Shown here piece by piece: positions 32,317-45,391 of a DNA stretch of 64,000 bases. The stretch is taken from positions 434,001 to 498,000 of the forward strand of contig MU385741.1 in assembly GCA_022497155.1 (NCBI GenBank), in the 5' to 3' direction. The stretch's first letter is position 1; each line of letters starts with the position of its first letter. Both the position numbers and the translations under genes were made by a program. The notes beneath the pieces are model-generated. The model saw only the letters and a program-made list of their open reading frames with translations, was not told where the DNA came from and searched no databases. This stretch comes from Whalleya microplaca. Its lineage: Eukaryota; Ascomycota; Sordariomycetes; Xylariales; Xylariaceae.

Positions 32317-34760
32317 GAATCAGGGGGGTTGGGGCGCCGGAGATGCTCCGTATCCTGTTTGCTATCCTACCCCCAGATGACTAGGTATGTATGTATTTAT
32401 TCCCCTCCTTCCCCCCTAACTACTTATGTATGTCATTCATCCCCATCCGTTCACCTATTACCGTATTCTTGAATCAGCCCGATATATTCTCTTCCTTCGT
32501 CTCGCATCATCAACACATGCCCGTATTCACATCAGTCTTTCCATCTATTCCTACTATTCATCGCAGCTGTTATGATATGATCTTGTTTTATTTTATTTCA
32601 AAAACCATGGCTTCATCTACGGAACCGGGTGTGCCATCCCCATCATCAATCAATACCACGTTCATTTATATCACTGGTGCGTGCGTGCTGCCGCGCGCCT
32701 GGAATAGCGTGCTTCGTGCAGGAAAGCTATGCGCAAAACTAGATGAAACGATGCGATTGTGTCTTCATTTGGACTCTTATCTTTTAATTCGCGCAAGCCA
32801 AGGTTGGATACCAATATCCTAGCCTGATATTCAGATACAAATTCAAGTGATCATGTCGAGCGTTTCTCCCTTTCCCCTCGGCATCGATTCCGTTCATACT
32901 TCCGCTGCCCTTTTTCAATTCTCCAGATCTTCGTCTTTACCGACTGGGCCTGTTTCAGCTGACCGAACCCGATTAACTGGATCACTGCATCAAGTAACTG
33001 TTCAATGGCTAGCTATGCTTGCCCAAGTCTTTTCTGGTTTGGTGTAGTATCTGGATAGTTCGCTGACCACCCCACATTGGACTCGACTGAATGATTCAAT
33101 CAGAGACGCAGTCACATCATGTCGCCGTTGTTTCACGACATACTTGGCAACGCTTTTCAATGCGATGCTTCACTCTTTCGCCGCTGAGCCTCAATTGAAG
33201 AGATCAAAAGATGTCACCATCTAGTCTCCCTGCTAGTACCGAGAATGGTGCTCTCCTGTGGATTGTCGCCACTAAAGTTCGTTGAGAAAGTTTGATTACT
33301 GTTGATGACTCAACAAGATCGCCGGGTTTCACGCAGGCTGAGTCTGTGGCGACCCACGACCACCACCTCCGTCCTTCGATGCGAGAATGCTTTGTTGGCG
33401 ACAGAGTCATCGTCGCTTAGCCTCTGTCACCCTGTCGTTTTTACATGTATCGATGCAAGCCCTGCATGATTCATTCGCAGAGTGACAAGGCTCCTGATTT
33501 ATTGCAGCGCTGGTGACTCACGAAGTCTGTGGTCATGCCTGACAATTAGGTACTCGTTTGCATAGGTCAGGACAGAGCCAATGTCGCTCTCGGCCAGTCG
33601 GCAGTGCAGTTGAAAACCTGTAGGGGGCTTCAGCTCAGTATCTGTCGACCTGTGAGTATCCCTAAATCCATGGCTCATTCTCTCAAATTCTCCCGCTTCA
33701 GCCAATCTTGTGGCACAAAATGGTCACATTCCCTTTGTCAGAAAATCAAGCATGACCCGCATACAGAATACAATCATATTGACAATTAGTCGATAGTCCC
33801 GTTACACAAGGTAGGCAGAACAGTTAAATTGCATGTGGTTGAAAGAGAAATACATAAAATTCCAGGCATCGCCTTCGTCTACTTGCAGTACGGAGCATAT
33901 GTCAACGATGTACATCAATTTGCGTCAACGATACCAGCATCAGGAGAAGTTAGGAGAAAAGATATTTCGAGCATCGTCACCTAGATTCAAGTTATATACG
34001 TATGTTTAGATACTTAAGCATATATCAATTATATCATAAGATTCGAGTATAATATCCTGACAGGCAGCTGCGGTTCAGCTTTCATGGCACAATACATTAG
34101 GGATATCGAGGAGAGACAAAGCCACCCAATGTAACTCCATCACTCCAGATCTACCAGTATAGATTATGATATCTCGTTCAATCTACAATGTTCATTTCTC
34201 ACTCAATGTGCTTGGCGCTCTTACAATAGATGACCTTCCGCGCTTCTGTACGTACAGGAAGGCAGCCCGTCACTAATACCGAATTACGCGAATGAACAAC
34301 TTGATTGTAGATACCAAGGCTCCCTACTTCCTGGCTTCATCAAGCTCAAGACTCGGACACTCTTTTTGGACAACTCCAAAGTCCTTTCTAGAAACCCTTC
34401 TGCGCTACTTGCCCCTGAGCCGAAGCCATGAACGTGGGGAGCCTAGATATTGTTTGCCAGACAGCCAGCAAAAGAAAGGTACTTACATATGGTCCCTATA
34501 TCGCTTGTCCCCTGATGACCTGATCTTCTGCTCGCTCAATCACGCTCCATTCTATCCGCCAAAGCATCGAGGGTCAGTGTTTTCTCTCTCTAGGTACTTT
34601 GATAAAGGGTGGGGCAGGGGCTTCTAAGACCCGTCTCAGACGACTCCCAAGATACCTACACACACCAATAAGGAGACCACACTCCTGAAACAAGCTACCT
34701 AGAGCGGGAAACAAACGACCCCGGATGCTACTCGCGATAGCGCAACGCCATGTTTGTTTG

Positions 34761-35530
34761 TCTAGTCACAACCGCCCTTTCCCATGCCGAAGGTGAGCCA
34801 CGCGGACCGTCTGGCGGTCTTGGAGTCCATGCGGAGCAAACCGCTCCCGCAAACCTAGACTTCAGTGCACTGCAATAGACCTCCCCTCTTCCAGCTCGCT
34901 ATGCGCTGCCGATTCCCACACCCCTAGCAGGCCCAGCAGCTTCAAGACGCAGTACCGAGACTCGCCGGCCACAACGAACGACGCCGGGCCGTCAAATCAC
35001 GTGGTGATTCCCTCCGGCCTCGCCGAGCCCCCCGTATATACTAAGAAACCCACGCTGCTCACCGTGACCATCAGCCGACTCCGCTTACCCAGCGTGTTGT
35101 AGAGCGGCGCGCCGGAAGCAGCGATAGTAGCGCTATCCCTAAGTTAGGGGGCTCGCCTACATGTGCGTCGTGTGCGCCTCGTACCCCGTCGGTGATGTGC
35201 TCTACTCGAGTCTGGAGAATAGCGTTCAGCAGGACATCGTCGACGCGCTCAAGGCCAGCGTCACGAACGCCGCCATGCTGTCCTAGGACTCCAGGTCTTT
35301 CGACCGTACTTGCGTGGACATCGCGGTTAGGTAAGTGCGAGGAGCTGGATCGCCGCCTTGGGCTTCATTGCCTCTCGCAAGATAGGTTGCTCATGCGCAG
35401 GACCAGCCGCGCGAGGCAGTGCTGCGCTGGGTGGCACTCTCGCTGCTTCGTGGATGAGACTTGGGTTCGAGCCCGTCGTGATGGCTGTTTCTCTTTGCTG
35501 TCAAGGTGGATGGAGGTAATAAAGGGTTAC
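34761..35530. pseudogene. GC-rich relict, possible decayed gene
   Basis: This segment is clearly GC-richer than the AT-rich DNA on both sides and has codon-like periodicity but interrupted frames. One plus frame reads SSFKTQYRDSPATTNDAG through TKKPTLLTVTISRLRLPSVL before a stop near 35100. A shifted frame later reads CVVCASYPVGDVLYSSLENS and QQDIVDALKASVTNAAMLS before a stop at about 35284, followed by SFDRTCVDIAVR and a GTAAGT donor-like site. I cannot name the family. It could be a pseudogene with frameshifts, or several true exons with unusual splicing. Confidence 0.35.
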
Positions 35531-35815
35531 ACGTATCAAAGTCATAGGATGAATACCCCTTGATTGTGAACAAGTCTAAGAGTAAGTGTATCAAGAGCCC
35601 TTGGGGGATACCGCTATAATACAGCATGTGGGTTTCCCAATCTCCTATATTCTGACATCCCCTGTGAGGCAATTTGTAGTAGGCTACGGGCAAGACATTT
35701 GGGATGTTATCCGTTGTGGCAATTATTTGTATGGGGATTTTAATTTTTGGTGTACGTATGCTACAGATGGTACAGGCACGGGAAGATATAACATATGGAG
35801 TGCGTAATATGTGTA

Positions 35816-35816
35816 C

Positions 35817-35852
<36 letters not shown>

Positions 35853-35857
35853 TATAT
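35816..35857. repeat. Compound microsatellite (CT)n(TA)n
   Basis: About eight CT units run directly into about eleven TA units within the AT-rich desert. Confidence 0.93.
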
Positions 35858-38400
35858 GCTGTGTAACCCACTCTCAAATCCAGGCTGTCCGCGGCACTAT
35901 TTTGAATATTGCAAGAACGCTTCATATGTAACTGTTCCATGGCCAAATCACTTGTAATAGTTTTATTTCCAGCTCAAACCTAAACCTTCCTCCAGATGAA
36001 CGCCTTGCGTTGACGGATGTCAGCCTTTCGAGTGTAGTAAGAGTGTATGTGTAGATGTTGTTCCGTCGATTGCTCCTTTGCAGTAGCTACTATATAGACG
36101 ACAAACCGTTCCTTCTAACAACGCACTGGTAAGCGAAAATATATCTACAATCGTCGTGTAGTTAGTGAGATCGATAATTCGGAGTTGTCCGCTCATCACG
36201 AGGAATGGTCCAACCAGACAAGAAGCGGCCGGCAGGATGCGCGGTCCAACTCGAACAAATGGAGCGACGCGATGATTTTCTTTTCGCCTCGACGGCATGT
36301 TCCCAGCCTGTTTTTAGAGTATATTGGTGAAAATAGATCAGAGTCTCAACTTGGCTTGCCCATCTCCCCACATGCAGTAGTTACCTAAGAGCAGTCCTTT
36401 GGTATAATTACGGGAGATTGTAGTTCCCACAATAAGCAGAAAATAGGAAAAATAGATATTCTCAAAGTAAATACACTTGTCAAGATACGCCCTATAGGGC
36501 TGAGGGTACGGGCCTATGTATGCCCGGCCGCCTATACACGTATATATAAGGGGCTCTGCCACCTTCCTATAGCTTCACCTTGCACTAATCAAGTCACTAT
36601 ACTTCTCATTACTTTGTCCCATATTGACAACACGGACAAGGATGAATAATCGTCGAAACGACCCAAACAGAAAAGCCGGCCCAAGCAAGAGTCAGCTTGT
36701 CCGGGCGGAACAAAAACATGAGACTTTCTCCATTGATTCAAGACGACGAATACATAGACTAAATTTTACTCATTTGGCAAGAATATTTTGTTCTGATCTT
36801 TGAGCCACCCACTCCGTGAAGAATTTCTTCATCACCATATTCTACGATCCCTGCCAGGTTATCCTGAGGTTCTAGATGGCTTAATAAGAGATGGCCTTGG
36901 CTCATCAACATCGTCTCTTTGGATTCACGGCGAAGGGCTCTTTGATCAAAGTCTCGTTAATTTAACGATTCAAATATGCCAGAAAGATATAGAACGAAGA
37001 ACACGTCTCTTTCCCACGACACTTGGTATACGCTAGATTAAGAAAAGCTTATATTCCCGCTATTTATTACTTGACTACTTCTCGTTGGATTGGCCGTATC
37101 GTTTAATATCTTACCCTATGGCTTTAAACCTATGCCTAGCACATTGTCATTCCATCGTCATTTTCTTCCTAGGTGGGAATATAGTTTAAGTTTACTATGA
37201 TATCTCCATTAACGAGATGTCGTCAACTCTAAAGATAATCTGAAATAGACAAGATTGTTTTAATCAACTCTCAACATCAATGTTAATTCGTGAGTTTCTC
37301 GTCCATGTGTTCGGCCGCTGATAGTCTTTAGAGAGGTGCAACCTATTTCGAGAGTGAGCAGGCGGGGAGAATATATCGAGGACTTCGGCTATGGTACTCT
37401 CGAAACTGTACTGATAATGCGATGCCACTGAGAACATTTCTTTACTGTGTAGGCTTTGTTACTTGTCTTGATCAGTTGAATTTTAGAATGCAGAGTTACG
37501 TACTCCAGGGATTCCCCAAAGTACTTCTAGCGGCATCTCCAGCCTCTACCATACCTAGAGTTCTGTCCTACCATGGATCACAATGGGTTCATTGAATTGT
37601 TAGAATTCTTGCCAGTTACTACGGCTCTCCTCTACAAGAAAGTCAAACCAGTAAATATACATGCCAAAATCGAAGTCACCCTCACTTCGTCATCTCTTAC
37701 CATGTCTCTTAATGCCTAACCACGTCTTAAGTTAACGCACATAAGGGTTTTCTGAGCCTAACTGCAATGCTTCACCACAATATACACCGAGCCAGTTTTC
37801 GAGGTGTTCGAGGGACAGAAAGGAGGCATGGGTTGTCACACGGCTATTGGAGCCAAGACCTGTTGGAAGCTATACGAGATGCAGGAATGCTGCACGAATA
37901 CATATATAGGGTGCTGTTGGATATCATTCGATACTGTTGGAATGTATGACTGCCTAACAAAAGGTATGATCACCAGACGGCGGCTACGTCGGCAACAGAC
38001 TAGATACGTACCAGGAATACGTACCGCGGCAGCAGATCTATAAAGACCTGTCGCCGAACCTCAGACTCAGATTGAAACTTAGAATAACAAGCACCCTTAG
38101 AGGGCCTAGATAATTATTGCTGAATTGATATATTTCTAAGCCCTGAATTACAGCCCTTGTCACATGGGTATGCTAACAAATGTGCATTTGCAGCCCGAGC
38201 CTTTACGGGATATCGCTGAGCTATGTAAAACTATCTCAAGGTAGATTACGCACGAGACAACTCTCCAGATATGCGGCAGTTAACTATGGCCTCGTTATCA
38301 CAGTTACAGTGTGTGCAATGATCATTTAGGTGCTGCCGTGATCCCTCTAGTAAAATTGTGTAAAGGTCTAAGATCTAAAAGATCTTCTAGTTGCTTAAAA

Positions 38401-38429
38401 GATCTCGTAGCAATAATTGCTCCGAGATC
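38401..38429. repeat. 29-bp near-perfect inverted repeat
   Basis: GATCTCG, AGCAAT, a central A, ATTGCT and CGAGATC form a near-perfect palindrome with one unpaired position on each side. Additional AGATC/GATCT words occur just upstream (38370-38386). Confidence 0.8.
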
Positions 38430-39448
38430 CTTAGGCTTAAGGCACTATAACTAATACCCCTATTATCGTGACACTCGTCGTTATTCTAGATCTTAGAAAC
38501 TGCACGCTGCCAGGTGTTATATAAGGTCCCTAGGCCCGATGATGATTTTATAGAAGGAGACCGGGTGTTAGCAGAGGAGTCAATACTATGGATTGGGCAA
38601 ACACTGTCAAGCCTGGAAAGACAATTTTCGAAAGTGCGCTATATAATAGATGAGCTAGCAATGCAAATCACTATATAGCGCTGTTAGGATTCAAACCTAC
38701 CTAACTCATTTTATTAACTCACATGTAGCTAGAATTATTCTAGAGATGGATAGACTATGGAGGAAACATGCTTTGGACAGTAGAGGTGTCTATTTACAAG
38801 AAAATCTTAACACTATGGTTATGCTTGTAATACAATCATCCCACTAAATAACTCTTTAAGTAAACCCTGTTAATTAAACAACAAAGATTGTTACGATAAA
38901 AGGGCATTATGTCAGTATGAGACCAAGCAACGAGCATAATGAGTGAGATATTGAGTGCAAGGTGGAGCTAGAAGGGGCAGCGCCCGCCTCCCCTTATATA
39001 TGCATAGGCGATGGCCATACGTAGGTCAATATACCTAGTGGTAGAACTCAGCCCCATGGCCCTGTCTTAGCATATTAAGTTGCTAAATCTAGAAGTCTTC
39101 ATTGCATTATTATGTTTACTTAAACTGAGCCCATATAGTGACCTGTGGTTAACCTTTAGATGGGTCTTCTGACTGACAGGCGTGTCGCGTGGGTGTTGTT
39201 ACGGAATATACCTAGGGCTATAGGGCTGAGTCCCACTATTATACGAGCCTATGTACATATGACGATCGCCTGTATGTATGTACATACATATATGAGGCTC
39301 TATACCACGGTTACTACACTATTACGGGAGCTAGGCTCTAGTATAGATGGCTATCATAAAAAAATCACAAGATGAGAAAGGAAGGAACGAAAACAAGCGC
39401 CTCTCAAGCCGTTCCAGTATTCCTAATGGGGCAAGTGTACTATGCACG

Positions 39449-39490
39449 GACCTCGTGGCAACACAGGGGTATCACCCTGTTGCCACGAGG
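39449..39490. repeat. GC-rich hairpin in AT-rich DNA
   Basis: Arms CCTCGTGGCAACACAGGG and CCCTGTTGCCACGAGG pair with a 2-nt indel around a short loop. Flanking bases (TATGCACGGAC on the left, GGACGGGTCCATA on the right) extend the symmetry imperfectly. Confidence 0.85.
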
Positions 39491-39836
39491 TGGACGGGTC
39501 CATAAATTTCGGCCCCTTTTAGTTTCACTTTGGGCACATGATGCTCTTCAACATCCAGCCCCATATTGATAGTGTGACTGATACTTGCCAAAATGTGGGA
39601 GAGCCGAGTCAATGCTGCTGATTCCCTAACTACGTACGATAATTTTGAAAAATGAAGAATAGAAGAGAAAGGACTGCTGACTACCATCTATTGATGTTGT
39701 CACAGTACTGTCTGAACATGTCTGGCTAACCTGAGCTAGAGACACAGCCTTATTTAGCAACAGAGCAAGCAATTTTCCATAGATATTGAGCCTTGTATGG
39801 GTGATGCCACTTTATATAGTAACTCCTATGGTCGAA

Positions 39837-41100
39837 CTAGTTGTTCCATCCGAGTACTCGTTGTCTTGCCCAATCATCATTCGCCGCCGAGGTATCCTCT
39901 GCTGTCACACTCACTTGCGTCTCCTTCAATATGTGCTTCTGGCTGTCACCATCGCTATCGCCATTGTTATCCTTATAGCCAGTTTCGGGCTTCGGTATAG
40001 CTCGGAAGGTTTCCATCTTGACATCACTCGCACGCTGCTCCTGGTGTGCCGTAAGTCCCCTACTAGGTATCGCGCCGAATGTGACTAAATCGTCTGGTTG
40101 ATCGGATTGGTTGGCGTCGCTGCTTCCTCCGAATATTCGTAATCTGAGTAATGGCCGAAGGGCAGGTATTGATCCGGCGATAATTCCAATTCCTTCTTCC
40201 AAGACAGACCATAAACCGATCGAGCCCGTGCTAAACATGAATTCTGATATATCGTCATATAGAGTAAGGTAACGGAGTCGGACGATAGTCGCACAGCTTG
40301 CACTAGGAAAGGGTTAGTTACATGAATAGTATCGTTGCTTGAAAAGGGTGCTTACAAGGCAGCAAGGCTGAGAATGAAAGCCACAGAGTACTTGACCCGT
40401 GCTTTCATTTGTACATTCCATAGCAGAACTGCTGGAAGAATAGCGAGAGTCCAGTCGGTCACAATGGAGACAGCTGAAAAGAAGAAGCTGACACTACTGT
40501 TCAAGCTGAGGTTGCAGTAACCCGTAGTAGTCTCACCCCATAATGTTGTGATCGGATGGCAGATGTTTGCTATCCCTATCATGAATATGAGGGAAGAAGC
40601 GCAGGTGACACCTATGATCCCCCAAAGAGGAAATATGAATCTGCGTCGCGCATCTGCTATACGAAGAAGGGTCATGCAGATACTGCTCTTGATAGGTACC
40701 GTGCAAGATGAGTAAAAATACTCGGCGATGTAGAAAAGCTTTCGCCGTCGTCAGTTTCGCCACCTGGTCTGAAGAGCTAAAGAACTCACCTTAGTCCCTT
40801 GCATGATAATCGGCTTGTTAAGGTCTTTAGAGTGTTGTCCGGCCCCGTAGAAACAACAAGCAATAACCAGACCGCAAGTCACCGAATAGAGTATCTATAG
40901 TGGGTGTCTGTTAGCTGACGATCGGTTTTTCAGAAGCGGATTATACGTACAAGGCCGGTGCACATCAACCAGTCGTCGATACCGAAAGCCTTAATCCATA
41001 TTCTCACTCCTATACGTGCGAAGACAAAGGACCAACTCAAGGCCAGCATCAAACAGGTAAGCCAGAGAAGGACAACGCCTTCACCTGCTGGCGGAATCAT
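39837..41100 (-). CDS. Integral membrane protein, fungal rhodopsin-like domain (Pth11-like, no CFEM)
   Basis: Four exons close in phase: 40951..41100, 40790..40894, 40356..40738, 39837..40302, giving 367 residues. Seven hydrophobic helices are visible. Hallmarks of the fungal rhodopsin-like domain are RIGVRIWIKAFGIDDWLM between the first helices, the AEYFYSSCTVPIKSSICMTLLRI segment, the loop with ICHPITTLW and CNLSLNSS, TDWTLAILPAVLLWNVQM and CATIVRLRYL. The C-terminal 100 residues are a hydrophilic cytoplasmic tail. Pth11-type proteins act as non-canonical G-protein-coupled receptors in surface or chemical sensing, but most members are uncharacterised. The start at 41100 (MIPPAGEG) gives a normal short N-terminus with no CFEM domain. 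Confidence 0.9.
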
Positions 41101-43190
41101 GATAGCGAATCGCGAAAACGCGGTAGAATTGAGGATCTTGAGAACTACCGATTCTGAATATGTACGAAGGAAAAGAAAATCACTTCATGCCCGTAAAACC
41201 AGTGACACTTAGAATCTCTGGGTTTGAGACTGAGGTATGAGGCAGGAATTCTCCAGCTGTCACTATCAAGTGGTCAGCTTCATATTATTAAGATCTGAGA
41301 TGTTTTGAGGCTTACAATCGAAGCGACCCTGAATTACTCAAACATCCATGCCCGGTAACTAATAAGCGTCGTGAAGTGGTCCGATAGGGCGGGTTGTTGG
41401 AATTGTATCCCACTCCACAGGGGTGAGCAAGGATATCTAAATGTCCAGGGTGATTACGAAAGTCCCTTTTATACCATTTACAGTGACTTCAATCCTGGTT
41501 GCCAACCTAACCCCAGACCTTAATTCTAAATGTCTTCATATATGTTGACTGTAGAATGGAGTTGCAAATACATATTGCTATCTCGGGGTTCTTTATTCTC
41601 AGCTGCTCGTTTTGTGCACCAATCTGGTAAAAAGCGTATACAATTATTCATGTACTAGTACGGAATAAGTTGACACGAGTTGCAATTTCAAAAACCGGTT
41701 AACCGGAATTTTTCACAGGGAACTAGGGGACCCATACTGTACAAAAGACATCAGGATGACCACCTCTGTGTGTGTCAGTATTTGGCGGCGGGACAAGGGT
41801 GAAGTTCAGCCCCAGTTTATCTCAACGATATACTATGTAAGTTATGCAGTGCTGACTGCTATTATAATGGAAATATGTACCACCCATCTTCACTAGATCT
41901 TATACCAGATCCAGTAGCATATCTAGTGACATGAGGACTGTTTCTATTTGATATTCTTTAAGTTTATATATGAGGTATATGACTAGACCAGAATACTTTT
42001 CTTTTCGTTGGGCCACGAATTTCCAAATGCTATAATGTTCAGTATTAAGCACTAGGAGTGCCTGAAAACATTCGATTCAGGTCACGGGATGGGGCCTTGT
42101 TGGGATCGCTTTTCGCGCTTGCTGATAGCAGCCTAGGCAAAACCATCGAGAGAATAATTCATACTTGCGCTAACAATATTCAAAAAGAGGCACAGTGGAG
42201 ATCCCGTACGGTACGCCCCATGCAATAATGTTAGCGTCTCCATTCAGAAGCGAGTTTTATGCGATCAAGTGAACAGACGCCATAATAAAGTTGACCTGTC
42301 ATATGAAAATATGTATCTTTGCTATTGAAATCACGTATAGAAATACTTTTTTAAGATCAACATTGATACTGCCTTGACAAAAGTCTATCATCTGCGACTC
42401 TCCACAGCGGGAACTAATATTATCTTAAGGGGTGTTCGTACTGTACACGGACTAGCACATTGATATCGGGCTAAACCGCGTGTCAAGGGCCTTCCCGTTC
42501 AACGGTTCCCGTAGTTTAAAATCAAGAAGCTTAAAAAATATCAACAACTAGACCGGCCTCGACTTAGCGAAGCGGGACGAAGTGCAAGAATCTGACGATC
42601 AACCTAGCTTAAGACATCTTAGAAACAATGATGCTAATTAGTTCGATTCTTAGTCCCCCGGCAGAACCACTAGGCCCGCTCATACGGGTGACTATACGTA
42701 CGATCATTCCGTAGCCCGGCTCCCGGACTGCTCCCCGGGGGGCACGGCTAGGCGGCGTACCTACTCGAGAGTAGCGTACCCGAGGCCGTTGTCCAAATAG
42801 GAACAAGTACGAACTAGAGTTGAAACGGCGGCGCGTATAGTTGCTGATTTATTAGGCCGGTGGGCATTTGCCTTGCTGGCATACACGTAGGAATATTGCT
42901 AGCGTGCATAAAGAACATGGATGTTACCCATTTCCTTCATATTGGCTCCATTTCAAATGCAATGTCCAGCCTCTCTTGCAGGTTAAAACCCCTCGAGATT
43001 GGGAGGTCAACGAGTTTCTCTCACACGCATTGCATTCTCCAAACTCGCTGCTTCTATTTTATTTTGTGAACAGTAACCCTGTTTTGTGCGTGTAACGATA
43101 CTCACTTTCCCTAACATAGTATTTAATCAGTTGAAAGAGTTAATCAGTTGTACCACATTGATCTGACCTCATCCCCACCGCCTTAGTACC
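41101..43190. other. AT-rich intergenic
   Basis: About 2.1 kb between two divergent genes. Nothing protein-like beyond short ORFs. A GC-richer island at about 42540-42800 (CGGCTCCCGGACTGCTCCCCGGGG) has frames broken by stops and may be a repeat remnant. The last 60 bp before 43191 are the leader of the dehydrogenase gene. Confidence 0.5.
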
Positions 43191-44198
43191 ATGGCCGAAT
43201 TTCTCATTAAAGACGAGGATCTCAGCGGCCTAAAGGGCAAGGTCGTCATTGTTACAGGTATGATTATGCTACAGAAATACGGCAACTTTCATAAATGCAT
43301 CAAGGATCTGACCAGCCTGCTGCATAATTGTAGGAGGTTCGTCGGGTATAGGCCTAGCAACTGTTAAACTGCTTCTCTCGTTGGGCGCGTCTGTCGTCAG
43401 CGCCGACATCCAACCTCCAGTCGAGCAGGTGGACTCGCCAACCGGTAAATTCACATTTGTGAAAACTAGTGTGACCATTTGGGCCGATCTCGTTTCACTG
43501 TTCAAGAAGACTACAGAGCTCTACGGTCGCATTGACCATGTGTTCGCCAACGCGGGCATTGGCCCCCGCACCAACTATTTCATCACCGAAAAAGACGACA
43601 ATGGGGACCCTAAGGAGCCAACACACGATCTTTTAGATGTCAGCCAGAAAGGTGTCATAAACACAGCTAGTATCGCTATATATTATCTGCGACAGCAACC
43701 TCAAGGCGGCAGCATTGTCATTAACGGCTCCACCTGCGGCTTACAACGACTTCGAGCAGTCGACTATGGTAAGTACAGGGCTGTCTATCTATGAAGTGCT
43801 TTGGCTGACAACAAGATATAGCCACGGCCAAGCATGCTGTGATAGGCTTCGGAAGAGGCCTTGTCCCGATGCTGGAGTCTCAGAAAGTTCCTGTCCGCGT
43901 GAACATTCTGGCGCCAAGCTGGACGGATAGTCAAGTTCTACCGAACTTGAAGCAGCTGATGGAGAGTATTAACGTCGAGGTGCAACCCGCCTTGGCGGTC
44001 GCACGCGGTGCAGCGCTCCTGATGGCCGATGAGACCAGGCGCGGAAACTTGCTTCACGTGGCGTGTGGGAAATACAAGGAGATCGACGATTCTGTGCTGC
44101 TACCCGCGTTTGAGACTATCAAAGGACCAGACTACCCCTGGGAGGACGAGGTCTTGCAGCGCGTAGAACAGCTCGCGGCAGCTGCTGCGCAGGCCTAA
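43191..44198 (+). CDS. Short-chain dehydrogenase/reductase
   Basis: Three exons close in phase: 43191..43257, 43334..43768, 43822..44198, giving 292 residues. This is a classical SDR: the NAD(P)-binding TGGSSGIG is at 22-29, NAG at 95-97, and the catalytic S155 (INGSTCG), Y167 and K171 (YATAK) are all present. An acidic residue at the end of beta-2 (SADIQ) favours NAD over NADP. It oxidises or reduces an unknown alcohol or ketone in the cytosol. The C-terminus ends in an Ala-rich stretch (QLAAAAAQA). Introns are 76 and 53 nt with GTATGA and GTAAGT donors. The start codon has a TACCATGG context. No neighbouring pathway gene helps to assign a substrate. Confidence 0.93.
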
Positions 44199-45324
44199 GC
44201 CTTCTAGAGGCCCGGCACGTTTGGTCGATCTAGCGGATCCTGAGAAAGACGTAATTTCTTCCAAGTACCTAGCGCTACTCGCCACGGGAATGCAATCCAC
44301 GGGCCCATTAACAAGAACACGAAATTAAAATACCAAGGTAGCTCCTAGATGCGTCGTGTGAACTTCCATCCTCACGTATAGTACAGTTGCCACTGCGAAT
44401 CGTCAGATAGAAATACTGCGCTGAGGCTGGCCATCAGTAACTTTGTAGTTGAGAACTCATAGGCGCTAATAACGGTCAAGTCAAGCTTTCAAAAATGGGT
44501 AAGGCAGAGCTAACTTCATAATAGTATAGTATTCCGCTTGATTAGGTGGTCTGTACCATAACTAGAAGTGATATGGGAATTACTGCTGTGGAAATTAGGG
44601 TTATGTCCTACTTATAATTTGACGAGCTCTTGCTAGATCTTAAGTTGACATGACCCACGATACTAGCGTAGACTCTGTATATTCATTCCGTAAAGGAAAA
44701 CTAATACTACTACGCAGACTATGAACAACATTAGTATTAGGTACCGTGCCAATAGTTCTTGCTATTCAATATCTCCGTACGACAAACCGTGTGCTATCGG
44801 TTCCATCCAAGTATGGGAACAATTCGATCTGCGCTTCAGTCATGTCCCTGCTGAGCTTCTTTATCTGTGTACTTGACCGGACTCCGCCACTGGGCCGAGT
44901 TATAGAAGAATATGGCACGTGTCCGTATTCGTCGCGTCTCAAATCTTTAGTCATCAAGAGATGCTACTTGCCCAATTAAAATACAAAGATAATGCGATTT
45001 AACATAGTTGCGTGCATTGAGTACCAACTTATTAGTATCTCATGAAAGTGCCGATCTGATCAGTATGTATAGCAGGATTCTTAAGTAGCAAGGTAACTCG
45101 TCTGACTTCGTGCATGCGCTCTGCATTTCATGGTCTTCTGAAAAGCTTCTGATCTTAGACACCAGCGATATATAATAAATATTCACCCCATTATCTATGA
45201 AGTATCGGTACTAGTTTCCTAGATTGTCTTGGGTTCAGATAGTTTGCTCCTGTGGTGTGGAGGTCGTGCCAGTGTCAACCCATGGAGTCAGTTACTGGCG
45301 GGGTGCGGAGCTGAATCAGACTAC

Positions 45325-45340
45325 GAGTACCTAGGTACTC
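45325..45340. repeat. Perfect 16-bp palindrome GAGTACCTAGGTACTC
   Basis: The sequence equals its own reverse complement. It lies about 50 bp from the tRNA-like element and contains the CCTAGG core that recurs elsewhere in the window (58.6-59.0 kb). Confidence 0.95.
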
Positions 45341-45391
45341 ACCTACCAGTAAGTAAGTGAGTGAACAAGAAAAAGGAAAAGAAAAAGAATT

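Larger units (their letters stand above)
31609..34760. other. Intergenic with simple repeats
   Basis: About 3.1 kb with no gene I can support. The first 500 bp form the promoter of the minus-strand basic-protein gene. CTCTCCCATT repeats (about 32215-32245) and a TAAAAA microsatellite follow. The rest is mixed-composition DNA with short ORFs (for example 32391-32822 and 34292-34627) that carry no motif or splice partners. Confidence 0.5.
35531..39836. other. Long AT-rich gene desert
   Basis: About 4.3 kb with no gene I can support. It includes a CT/TA microsatellite and two notable hairpins (38401-38429 and 39449-39490). Two adjacent open stretches, 36642-36803 (MNNRRNDPNRKAGPSK start) and 36800-37036, look slightly protein-like but have no family signature. 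The TA-rich, stop-dense composition would fit old repeats changed by repeat-induced point mutation, but no intact element is visible. Confidence 0.5.

Noticed and set aside
36642..37036. Two adjacent short ORFs that might be exons of one gene
   Set aside because: Composition is suggestive but no splice junction joins them convincingly and no family was recognised.
38680..38720. Box-B-like GGTTTGAATCC on the minus strand as a second tRNA
   Set aside because: No box A or acceptor pairing at the right distance.
42540..42800. GC-richer island as a possible retrotransposon fragment
   Set aside because: All frames are interrupted and no polymerase or integrase motif could be read.
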